Shown one piece after another: positions 23,919 through 31,538 of a DNA stretch of 41,142 bases. Made by a program: the position numbers and the translations under genes. Source of the DNA: an uncultured Eubacteriales bacterium (GTDB lineage Bacteria > Bacillota > Clostridia > Christensenellales > Borkfalkiaceae); contig URMT01000004.1 of the NCBI GenBank assembly GCA_900549005.1, forward strand, positions 1-41,142. Direction: 5' to 3'. Numbering within the stretch: position 1 is the stretch's first letter; every line of letters starts with the position of its first letter. The notes beneath the pieces are model-generated. The model had not been told where the DNA came from and searched no databases. It saw nothing but the letters and a program-made list of their open reading frames with translations.

Positions 23919-23947
23919 AGTATAACATATTTAATACACGATGTCGA
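23919..23947 (-). promoter_or_regulatory. promoter of the DUF4238 operon
   Basis: TCGACA (23947-23942), a 17-bp spacer and TATACT (23924-23919) on the minus strand. Confidence 0.65.
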
Positions 23948-23983
23948 TACCTGGTAGATTATATTTTGAAGACAAAGCTATAT

Positions 23984-24112
23984 AAGTGGGTTTCCCGCTT
24001 GATACGAGCGAACCATGCGAGGGCAGTCGAAGGTGGGATTTATCCCACCTTCCTTAACCTCGTAAGGTAGAATTAAGGACACTTTTTGGGCGGAGCGGAA
24101 ATTGCTCCGCCC
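23984..24112. other. structured non-coding end region next to the recombinase
   Basis: Between the DUF4238 promoter and the recombinase stop there is no gene but a series of hairpins: 23984-24000 (AAGTGGG/CCCGCTT), 24030-24051 (AAGGTGGGA/TCCCACCTT, 9 bp, loop 4) and 24088-24112 (GGGCGGAGC/GCTCCGCCC, followed by GTTTTG on the plus strand). It is a plausible place for the attachment site or for a small RNA. Confidence 0.45.
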
Positions 24113-24122
24113 GTTTTGTGCC

Positions 24123-25763
24123 TCATTGCAGGTTGACCGCGCCTACAAACTTGTAAACAATACGGATCTGCCTTTTTGTGGTGCTTTTTCGGTGCAACGC
24201 ATCGGAAGACGATGCACATTTTATTTTTGCTCCCACTTCGATACGATCGATAAACGCATTGAGGATCTCCGGCGTCAGTTCAGGTATCTCGGTGTATTTG
24301 TCTACAAGAAGCAAAAACCTGTTCAAGCCGTCGTCACGATCCTTTATTGCTTTCAATCCTGCATTCAGGTCGGCGATCCTCGTTTTAAGTTTTGCCTGCT
24401 CCGCTTCGTAATCTTTGGACAAAACGGCAAATCTGTCGTCGCTGATTTTTCCGCAGAGACTATCCTCATACAACCGCTTGATGATGCCGTCGATCTCCGC
24501 ACACCGCCGCTCCGATCGACTCAGTTCGCTTTTTACGGCGTTCGATTTCTTGTTCATCTTTTGTTCCATCTCGCCGTAGTAAAGAGCAATGAACTCCTGC
24601 CGCCGTTCCCTGATACTCCTGCATACGCGCCGCAGATCGTTGAGCACGATCGTATATAACAGGTCATATGTGATGTGATGGCTTGTACAATCGTGGAACT
24701 TTGCCCGCCTGTAGCGCGAACAGACAAAAGCGTCACGCTGTGTCTGTTTGGTGTTATGGTGCAGATACATGCGATTGCCACAATCGGCGCAATACACAAG
24801 CCCATTAAAGACATTTACGCACGGGCTGCCTATTTTCTTGGGACGCCTTCTGCTTTCAAGCATCTTATGTACGATCGAAAAGGTTTCCCTGTCGATAATA
24901 GCCTCCTGCGTATTCTCAAAGATCACCCAGTTTTCTCGCGGAAGTCTTTCCTGATATTTCGTCTTGTACGACTTCTTCCTCGTCTTGAAATTGACCGTAC
25001 ACCCCGTATATGCCTCCTGCTTGAGAATACCTGCGACCGTCGCCATACTCCAAACATCGGGGACTTCACTCTTACTCCGAACGGGCATCCCTCGTCTTTT
25101 GAAATAGATGATCGGCGTCTCTATCCCGCGAGCCGTAAGGATATCGGCGATCTCCTTTGTCCCCGCGCCTTCAAGGTAGAGCCGATATATTTCCCGAACG
25201 ACCAAAGCGGCCTCCTCATCAATGACCCATTTGGTCTTGTCCCGTTCGTCCTTCTTATAACCATAAGGCGGAACGGGGCTGACATGTTTACCCGACATTC
25301 CCTTTGCACGAAGCACGGCTTTGACCTTTTTGCTGGTATCTTTGGCGTACCACTCGTTGATAATGTTCCGAAAGGGCGTAAATTCATCGCCTTCCTGCTT
25401 ACTGTCCACCATGTCGTTGACTGCAATAAAGCGAATCCCCTTCTGCTCAAACAATATCTCGGTATAGTACCCGACCATGATGTAGTTTCTTCCGAATCGC
25501 GACATATCCTTGACGATGACCGTCTTTACTTTACCGCTCTCAATATCACCGAGCATCCGCTGAAACGCGGGGCGATTAAAGTTAGTCCCCGAATACCCGT
25601 CATCCACATAGAACACCGGGTTCAAGAATGCGTGCGACTTTGCATAACTGTTGCTGTCTCCGACTAGGTCATCATCGCGAGAGAGACGACAGTAGAGCGC
25701 CGTTATTTCACCTCCGTAATTATAATTTTTTGTTTCAACTGTCTGCTTCATTTCAGATTCCAT
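24123..25763 (-). CDS. large serine recombinase (element integrase)
   Basis: It would excise and integrate the element by cutting att sites through a serine-linked intermediate. 546 residues. The catalytic domain has S28 in CRLSRD and DMSRFGRNY (86-94). A recombinase domain, a zinc ribbon starting CADCGNRM with later Cys residues, and a C-terminal coiled coil follow, as in the TndX/TnpX group. Oddly, about ten residues are missing after SNS (37-39): relatives have a helix with N-Q-K before Y-A-K. ATG 25763 follows GGAGG at 8 nt. It may be inactive or altered because of the gap. Confidence 0.9.
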   Translation of the reverse strand: MESEMKQTVETKNYNYGGEITALYCRLSRDDDLVGDSNSYAKSHAFLNPVFYVDDGYSGTNFNRPAFQRMLGDIESGKVKTVIVKDMSRFGRNYIMVGYYTEILFEQKGIRFIAVNDMVDSKQEGDEFTPFRNIINEWYAKDTSKKVKAVLRAKGMSGKHVSPVPPYGYKKDERDKTKWVIDEEAALVVREIYRLYLEGAGTKEIADILTARGIETPIIYFKRRGMPVRSKSEVPDVWSMATVAGILKQEAYTGCTVNFKTRKKSYKTKYQERLPRENWVIFENTQEAIIDRETFSIVHKMLESRRRPKKIGSPCVNVFNGLVYCADCGNRMYLHHNTKQTQRDAFVCSRYRRAKFHDCTSHHITYDLLYTIVLNDLRRVCRSIRERRQEFIALYYGEMEQKMNKKSNAVKSELSRSERRCAEIDGIIKRLYEDSLCGKISDDRFAVLSKDYEAEQAKLKTRIADLNAGLKAIKDRDDGLNRFLLLVDKYTEIPELTPEILNAFIDRIEVGAKIKCASSSDALHRKSTTKRQIRIVYKFVGAVNLQ

Positions 25764-25777
25764 AAGAAATTCCTCCG

Positions 25778-25948
25778 TTAATCAGCAAACAGCAAGTTTT
25801 GCATTTGTTCATCTTCGAAATGCCGTCTCACCAGTCCGCTTATAACTTCAAAAGATGTGGTCTTTATATTTGGCATCTCTTCCGCGATAACGATAACTTC
25901 CGTTCCGCCAATCGTTTCTGTTTCAATTCTCTGCTTTCTCTCTTTCAA
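25778..25948 (-). CDS. small ORF upstream of the recombinase, uncertain
   Basis: A 56-codon frame with a TTG at 25948 reads a protein-like sequence (IGGTEVIVIAEEMPNIKTT, then FEVISGLVRRHFED) and stops 14 bp before the recombinase start. The ribosome site AAGGAG is too close to the TTG, so the start is doubtful. A second 31-codon ORF with ATG 26018 overlaps its 5' end in another frame (stop 25923). The two may be one small gene broken by a frameshift, or separate small element genes. The rest of 25949-26084 holds nothing else recognisable. Confidence 0.35.
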   Translation of the reverse strand: MKERKQRIETETIGGTEVIVIAEEMPNIKTTSFEVISGLVRRHFEDEQMQNLLFAD

Positions 25949-26084
25949 TTCTCCTTATTTTTGTTTGTGCGGATATCGTGTTCCCTCTCCCGATATGGCT
26001 GCAATGTTCTCTCACCATTCCACAAAGCCCCTCTCCTTTATGAAATAATAAGTCCGCCGGGCCGTGCGGAGGCCTTGTTCAGGC

Positions 26085-26348
26085 TCACCCGCTTTGCCCC
26101 GACGGACGGTTCATGATATTCAGTTGTCCGTTTTCTTCCTTGACTTTTTCTTGCAGAACTTGATATCCTTCTTCGATCAGCTTTACCTTCGTAAGGCCGT
26201 GCGCTTTCAGGAAAGCGTTGATCTCGTCAAACAATTCCCGCGGAATCATCGTCCCGAAGTTCCCGCTTGCCTGCTTTCTTTTTTCTTTATTGCGTTCCTC
26301 ATACCGCCTGCGGCTCTCTCTGCCCGGCGTATTTTCTTTCCGCTGCAT
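26085..26348 (-). CDS. small relaxosome-type DNA-binding protein
   Basis: 87 residues from ATG 26348, with GGAGG 4 nt upstream. A very basic N-terminal region (ESRRRYEERNKEKRK) is followed by a short strand and two helices (GTMIPRELFDEINAFLKAHG, then KLIEEGYQVLQ), the outline of ribbon-helix-helix or MobC-like accessory proteins. It lies just downstream of the relaxase with its own promoter. It may bind the transfer origin or regulate the element; the family call is tentative. Confidence 0.6.
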   Translation of the reverse strand: MQRKENTPGRESRRRYEERNKEKRKQASGNFGTMIPRELFDEINAFLKAHGLTKVKLIEEGYQVLQEKVKEENGQLNIMNRPSGQSG

Positions 26349-26383
26349 AACGCCTCCGAAAATTGCGTATCGTATTAACACTA

Positions 26384-26412
26384 ATTCTATCATACTCTGC
26401 CCGATAAGTCAA
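26384..26412 (-). promoter_or_regulatory. promoter of the relaxosome-type gene
   Basis: TTGACT (26412-26407), a 17-bp spacer and TAGAAT (26389-26384), in the 80-bp gap after the relaxase. Confidence 0.7.
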
Positions 26413-26428
26413 GCGCTCATATCAACTT

Positions 26429-27631
26429 TTATTCCTTGCCGTACTGATAACGGCTTACCTTATTTTCCCGTTCCTCGCGCTGCTTGCGCTCTTGTTCCAT
26501 CTCGTCCTCGATCTCTTGCAGGCGGTTGATATAGTCGCGGCTCAGATATTCGCTTTCTTCCCCGAACGAGGACAGAAAGTTGCCGATGAGCTTGCCCACT
26601 TTATAGTGCGAGATGGCAAGCCTGCGCTTTAAGCCGTTGTCGTTGACCTTATGCCGAAATTTGCTCTCGTAGATCGCGGGCTTGATGCTCTTGACGGCGC
26701 GCAGTACGATATTTGCCTGCCGACGCTTGTAGTCCGCGCGGAGCTCGTCGATGACGGTGATGTTTTGCGGGTCGACCTTGTAATGGTCGATAAACTCCTT
26801 ATTGAAGAGATCAGTCTTTATGATGTCTTTGGCGAAGGGCACAAAGATGTCGGTCTCATACTTTGCAAGCCGTTCATGAAAGGCTCTGTCCGCCTTCCGC
26901 GCCCGCCTGTCATAGAGCAAGATCTTTTTCACCGTTTCATCCACCTGTTTGCGGTATGGCTCCATATCCCGCTTGCCGTAGAAGAAGCTCGCGTCCTTCG
27001 GAATTTTCTTGGCAAGGTCAACAAGCGCCTTGCGCACCTCGTTTTCGCTGACGAGACTTTTCGGAAATGTTATTTTCTTCAACTCTCGCAGCGCCTCGTC
27101 CCGCGTCATGTAGAGCCGCTCCTCGTGTCCGCAGACATAGCTGTTTAAGCGGACGTGCATACGGTCGAGGACGGGTTTGGAGATCTTCCCCTTGTGCCTG
27201 TATTCGAGCTCCTTCTTCCGATACTTGCACTTCGGTGCTTTCTCGGCAAACCAGAAGTGAATATGCAGATGATGGGGCTTGTCCTTGTGCAGCGAACAGA
27301 TCAAATCTATATTCTTGGGATCGAGCCCCATATCCCGAAAGAACTCCCCGAAGGTGCGCTTTACAAGCCGCATACACTTTTCGGGCGTGTCGATCTTATA
27401 ACTCATCTCTTCGTTGAGCGAGATAAAGCCGTGCCACAGCATTTTGTTTGCCTTCGCTCGTTCCTGTATCACTTTGAGTTTGTGTTGTGAGATAAAGCCG
27501 TCGCCGTTGAATATGCCCGTACTCTTTTCGAAGTACGAGATCATGTCGCGCATATCCGATTTAGAATTTTCTCCGTTCAGCTTCCTGTCCGAAGTCATGT
27601 ACTTGTAGATATTGTTTCCGCCGTCCGACAT
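26429..27631 (-). CDS. MobL-type relaxase
   Basis: It would nick one strand at the transfer origin and lead it into a recipient. The metal-binding HLHIHF motif follows DKPH (about residues 115-125), and TGIFNGDGFIS plus MLWHGFISLNEE earlier match MobL relaxases. The C-terminal half is helical and basic. From the ATG at 27631 the product has 400 residues. However, 37 more in-frame codons upstream read like true protein (FNITYTPW and on), back to a strong AGGAGG site followed by ATA at 27742, so the real protein is probably longer. Confidence 0.82.
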   Translation of the reverse strand: MSDGGNNIYKYMTSDRKLNGENSKSDMRDMISYFEKSTGIFNGDGFISQHKLKVIQERAKANKMLWHGFISLNEEMSYKIDTPEKCMRLVKRTFGEFFRDMGLDPKNIDLICSLHKDKPHHLHIHFWFAEKAPKCKYRKKELEYRHKGKISKPVLDRMHVRLNSYVCGHEERLYMTRDEALRELKKITFPKSLVSENEVRKALVDLAKKIPKDASFFYGKRDMEPYRKQVDETVKKILLYDRRARKADRAFHERLAKYETDIFVPFAKDIIKTDLFNKEFIDHYKVDPQNITVIDELRADYKRRQANIVLRAVKSIKPAIYESKFRHKVNDNGLKRRLAISHYKVGKLIGNFLSSFGEESEYLSRDYINRLQEIEDEMEQERKQREERENKVSRYQYGKE

Positions 27632-27833
27632 TTCGTAGTACGGCCGCTCGCGCTCGAACTTCTTGCGCTCTTCCGCCGTGGCGTTGCTTTTCAGCTTCCA
27701 CGGCGTATATGTAATGTTGAATATGATCGGTTGATTGCTTATTGTCTTTCCTCCTTTCCCGTTTGATTTTTATGCTGATTTATTTTCTATTTGCCGCAGG
27801 CAAACCGAACGCAGGTTTCCTGCTTCGGAAAGC

Positions 27834-27867
27834 AAAAACGCAGCATGGTACACAGAACTGCGTTTTT
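27834..27867 (-). terminator. terminator between replication gene and relaxase
   Basis: AAAAACGCAG (27834-27843) pairs with CTGCGTTTTT (27858-27867); a T-run is present on the minus strand, just after the replication-type gene. Confidence 0.75.
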
Positions 27868-27876
27868 CTTATCCTG

Positions 27877-28650
27877 CTACAGGTTGTCCTTCAAATCATC
27901 CCACTTTGCCACACGGTTTGCTTGACTTGTTTGCCCGTATTTCTGTTCGTACATCTTTGCCAAGTAATAGATATTCCGCTCTTTTCGAAGTTCCTCATCC
28001 GTCTCAAACTTTAATGCAACGTCGCTCCAATCGAGAGCGCTCTCGTATGCCTGCCCCGTGCCGAACAGATTGCCCTGTATATCGGGATATGCCGCGCGGA
28101 AGTCCTCATACGTCAGCATTTTCTGCGGCTCATCTTCTTCCGTTCCCTGTGGCGCGGGCACGCTTGTTTCCGTCATGGGCGGTGCGTTTGCGTTCTTCTC
28201 CCGCGTTCCACCCATGCGGCCGCTCGCCGTTCGCTTTTTGGACAAGTCCATCTTCCTTTTGCACAGATTAAAGTATCCCTGTATCGTCCTGTCCGCAAAC
28301 TTTGGTTCTTCGTTTCCGAACATATACGCGCAGACCGCCTTTACAAAGATGCCGCGTTTGCGCACATTCAGCAGCTTCATCGCATTGTAGTAGGTCGCGT
28401 AAAAGGTGAAGTGCCGCGATTGAAGGTTGTACCTTTTCGGCTTCTTTCCAGCGCGTTCCGTCTCCTTGACCTCTTTCAAGATGTCCGCAATGTTGCTCCA
28501 ATAGAAGTGTTCTTTGTCCGTCATCTCGCCGTCAGGCTCTCTGTCCTCGAACTCATACGCGCAGATATTGCTTGCAAGTTTGCCCGCGCTTACGTCGTCC
28601 GTGCCTTGCAGAATGTCTGCATACAATTCGTAAAACGTAAATTGCTCCAA
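27877..28650 (-). CDS. probable element replication or phage-type protein
   Basis: 257 residues from a TTG at 28650, chosen because AGGAGG lies 7 nt upstream and no ATG is near. The N-terminal half is helical (FYATYYNAMKLLNVRKRGIFV, of which 20 or fewer residues are conserved-looking). A middle segment reads YMFGNEEPKF and KKRTASGRMGG, a pattern seen in small replication-associated proteins of phages and elements. The C-terminal part is acidic, then helical. No motif proves a function; replication is suggested by position beside the relaxase. Confidence 0.55.
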   Translation of the reverse strand: MEQFTFYELYADILQGTDDVSAGKLASNICAYEFEDREPDGEMTDKEHFYWSNIADILKEVKETERAGKKPKRYNLQSRHFTFYATYYNAMKLLNVRKRGIFVKAVCAYMFGNEEPKFADRTIQGYFNLCKRKMDLSKKRTASGRMGGTREKNANAPPMTETSVPAPQGTEEDEPQKMLTYEDFRAAYPDIQGNLFGTGQAYESALDWSDVALKFETDEELRKERNIYYLAKMYEQKYGQTSQANRVAKWDDLKDNL

Positions 28651-28679
28651 TTCGTTTCCTCCTTATTTTGTATAGAATA

Positions 28680-28706
28680 AGCCCGACCGTTGCTTGCGGT
28701 CGGGCT
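28680..28706 (-). terminator. terminator of the RdRP-like gene
   Basis: AGCCCGACCG (28680-28689) pairs with CGGTCGGGCT (28697-28706), followed by TATTCT on the minus strand. The gap 28707-28852 holds two GTGCAAC direct repeats (near 28733 and 28752) and no gene. Confidence 0.7.
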
Positions 28707-28852
28707 GCTTCCTATTACGTTGATTAGAGGCGTGCAACAGTTGGGATACTATGGTGCAACCATTACGGCTTTTGGGGCTGCGTTTTAGCCGTTTTCTGCC
28801 TGTTTTGACTACTTTTTCGGGAATTGTGTGGCACTTTCATACCACTTGCGCG

Positions 28853-31420
28853 TCACTTCATTCTCATTTTTCGGTGGATTTTTGTAAATTTTCTGCCGTA
28901 TAACGTGTATTCTCCGTTCTCGTCTTCCACGACTTGCAAAGCCGTGCCGTCGTACAGCTCCCATAAGAATTCCGAGAAGATGGGATGATTTATGAGCGCC
29001 GCATAGACGCGCCAGTCCGCCGCGCTGTTTTTTTCGTAGTGACGAAGGACGAGGATCAACACGTTTTCGTTCGTCAACCATTTGGAAACTTGCTTATCGC
29101 GCTCTTTTTTTATATCCGCGATCTGCGCATACAGCACTTTCCGTTCCTGCTCGTCCGCCGTTCGTATCGCCTGATACAGGCGATTGACCGCAGCCTTGCT
29201 CTCGTCGATAATGGCGACGATCTTATTCTTATGCCTGTATTCGGTGGCGTTGCCCGAACTTATGTTATACGATAAGTTTGACGAGATCGGGCGGTACACC
29301 TCATATTGTTCTCTTCCCTTGCGGAAGTGGAGTTTCTTCACCCGCGCATAGAGATAGTCCATCGCCGTGGGGTAAAAGGCGTATTGCTTGGTCTTGCGCT
29401 CGTCGATCTCGGCAAAGAACTGCGGCGAAGGGCGGGCGTACTTCTTGCGAAGAGCCGTCAGCTCCTTGCTCACACGAATGTCCTCAAAGGTGCGTTTCGC
29501 CTTGTCTATTTCCAACCCCGAAAGCACCGCGAGCTTGCAGATGTCTGAATAAATCGCAAGTATGTTTTCCTCATCTGCGCCCTTATAAATCTCATCCCAC
29601 AGAATGCTGTTGAGCTTTTGCGAGAGGTTGACGATCTCGCCGATCTTATTGACGCTTGTATCGTGGTCGAGCTCGGCAAGCGTCTGCTCCGTCTTTGCTT
29701 CCGCTTGGATATTGCACACGGGGACTTTGAAGAAGTCCTTATATCGTTCGGCGGCGTTTACCAAGAGCGCGTCGTCCGTTATAAGCATGGTATCCGAATC
29801 GTAGTCGCAACCGTTCAATCGCTGCTGGAGATTTTCGCCGATGGCATTGACGCAGACGATGTTTTCGCCCAAATCAAAGTAGCTCCATACCCCGCCGCCG
29901 AGAGTATTTTCCACGCAGTACAAGTTGCCCATCGTGATATGCGGCGAGCGCGCGCAGAGCAGTTTTGCGCCGTCAGCAAAGCGTTCGCTGCGAACCTGTC
30001 CGGGCTTTAACTCGGGGATCATCTCCTCGCCTGCGAGATATTTCAATAGCTCGGGGCCGTTACCGAAGAGGGTAGCGTTGGTGCCGTTCAGAAGGATATG
30101 TCCGCACTTCAACCGCTCTTTCAAACTGCGCACGACGTCAGAGCGGAAGTTGGCATAGAGCGATGTTTCATCAAAATACGGGTAATTATGCAGAAGCGTG
30201 AAGATGACGTCTGCGCGCTCCGCAAGCCCGTCCTGTTGCTCTTCTTCGCCGTCTTTCTCGCGGGCGAATGCGTCCGTAAAGTGATAGCGCATGAAGTCGG
30301 TATCCTTCCGCAAAAGGGCGATATAGTCGATGCTCAGCTGCAAAAGAGTACGCACTTCCTCTTCCGTGAGCGGGAGCGTATTCAGAAGTTGATAGCTCGA
30401 CTGCACCATCTTTCCGTGGAAGAAGCGCGTAGGTTGATCCCACTTGACGACGCCGAACGTGCCGTCCGTATGCGCCGCCCATTGTTTTATGTTCTTCTCC
30501 GAAAGCCCGCCCACGAATTTGAGATATTTCAGACTGTTGGGCGTCGTAACCATCACGATTTGGGCTATATCTTCCGCAAGCGTGACAAAACCGCGCACTT
30601 TCAGATCGCTTAGAGTGATATGTTTATCCGCAAACCATTTCTGTAATTTTGTGCGGAAAGCGCACGATTTGAAGAACTTGTTGCGGAGCAAAAGCATATG
30701 CTTGTCCGCATAGTTTCCCGCAAACAAGCTCTCGTCCAAAAGGCTTTCTCCGTCCCAGATGTCGTTCGTGATCTGAGCTTGCTTCTGCTCGGCGCAGAGG
30801 CTGCCGTCTTTGATCTCCACCGATACGACCTCTTCCGTGAATGTGCTTTTGTAATCGGGCACAAAGAGGATGCCCTCGAGCGGGATCTCCACCGTGCCTT
30901 TGACGGAGGAAAGGGAAAGTGCCTTATACGATTCCCACGAGGCAAGGTCTTTCTGTTCTTTCAAGCCGCAGTCGCTCCACTTGTTCATGGCGCGGAAGAG
31001 GCGTTCGTCGATAAACAGGCATCTGCCTTCGCGCGAGCTGCCCGCGCTGCGCTTGTATCTTACATAATGCACGCCGTTCACGCAAAAGCCGTTCGTGTAA
31101 AAATGCTCGCGCAGAGCTTTGAGGTTGACGGGCTTGCCGCCTTCGGACTTAAATATATAATTGAACTTGACGTTGACGACGGCAAGGGTGTAGGCGTTGC
31201 CGTACTTATCCGCAAAGGAGAATTTCTTGCGGCAGACGCGCGTGTATGTCTTTTCCAGCGCCGCGCTGTCCAAAGAGTTGTCCAGGAACACCTTGAACAG
31301 CCGAAAACAGGCGTCGCTACTTCTTTCGGGCAGCTGAACCCCGACCGCGGCGCCGTTTTCCATTTCAGCCTTATAAATATCCGCCGCCTCGACGGACAAA
31401 ATGCGATATCCATTTTGCAT
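28853..31420 (-). CDS. RdRP/YonO-like two-barrel RNA polymerase protein
   Basis: 855 residues with the ordered signature blocks of single-chain two-barrel RNA polymerases. These are RYKRSAGSSREGRCLF (121-136), like the S-S-x-x-R block of cellular RdRPs; LLCARSPHITMGN (487-499), matching the R-x-P-x-x-x-x-G segment of barrel 1; GCDYDSDT (537-544), with the metal-binding aspartates D539, D541 and D543; and GLEIDKAK (635-642), matching the A-V-D-x-x-K block. The usual Gly of D-x-D-G-D is Ser542. It would make RNA from an RNA or DNA template; which one is unknown. ATG 31420 has no ribosome site and lies 6 nt after a -10 box, so it is predicted leaderless. It has its own promoter and terminator. 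Confidence 0.8.
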   Translation of the reverse strand: MQNGYRILSVEAADIYKAEMENGAAVGVQLPERSSDACFRLFKVFLDNSLDSAALEKTYTRVCRKKFSFADKYGNAYTLAVVNVKFNYIFKSEGGKPVNLKALREHFYTNGFCVNGVHYVRYKRSAGSSREGRCLFIDERLFRAMNKWSDCGLKEQKDLASWESYKALSLSSVKGTVEIPLEGILFVPDYKSTFTEEVVSVEIKDGSLCAEQKQAQITNDIWDGESLLDESLFAGNYADKHMLLLRNKFFKSCAFRTKLQKWFADKHITLSDLKVRGFVTLAEDIAQIVMVTTPNSLKYLKFVGGLSEKNIKQWAAHTDGTFGVVKWDQPTRFFHGKMVQSSYQLLNTLPLTEEEVRTLLQLSIDYIALLRKDTDFMRYHFTDAFAREKDGEEEQQDGLAERADVIFTLLHNYPYFDETSLYANFRSDVVRSLKERLKCGHILLNGTNATLFGNGPELLKYLAGEEMIPELKPGQVRSERFADGAKLLCARSPHITMGNLYCVENTLGGGVWSYFDLGENIVCVNAIGENLQQRLNGCDYDSDTMLITDDALLVNAAERYKDFFKVPVCNIQAEAKTEQTLAELDHDTSVNKIGEIVNLSQKLNSILWDEIYKGADEENILAIYSDICKLAVLSGLEIDKAKRTFEDIRVSKELTALRKKYARPSPQFFAEIDERKTKQYAFYPTAMDYLYARVKKLHFRKGREQYEVYRPISSNLSYNISSGNATEYRHKNKIVAIIDESKAAVNRLYQAIRTADEQERKVLYAQIADIKKERDKQVSKWLTNENVLILVLRHYEKNSAADWRVYAALINHPIFSEFLWELYDGTALQVVEDENGEYTLYGRKFTKIHRKMRMK

Positions 31421-31426
31421 GGGTAT

Positions 31427-31456
31427 AGTATAACATAAACGAAGTAGTTAAATCAA
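31427..31456 (-). promoter_or_regulatory. promoter of the RdRP-like gene, predicted leaderless
   Basis: TTGATT (31456-31451), an 18-bp spacer and TATACT (31432-31427). The ATG begins 6 nt after the -10 box, at the expected transcription start. Confidence 0.6.
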
Positions 31457-31493
31457 TCCGCCGTTGATAAATATATCCATAAGGCAACAAAAG

Positions 31494-31530
31494 TAAAAAC
31501 CGCCGCCGACACTATACGAATCGGCAGTGG
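31494..31530 (-). terminator. probable terminator of the restriction cluster
   Basis: An imperfect hairpin around GCCGA/TCGGC (31505-31509 with 31521-31525), followed on the minus strand by GGCGG and TTTTTACTTTTG. It lies just beyond the res stop. Confidence 0.45.
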
Positions 31531-31538
31531 CCTTTACT

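Noticed and set aside
23984..24051. tRNA-like fold as integration target
   Set aside because: The hairpins do not fit cloverleaf spacing and there is no GGTTCRA T-loop.
26394..26428. Transfer origin in the gap after the relaxase
   Set aside because: The gap is mostly explained by a promoter and no inverted repeat with a recognisable nick site was found.
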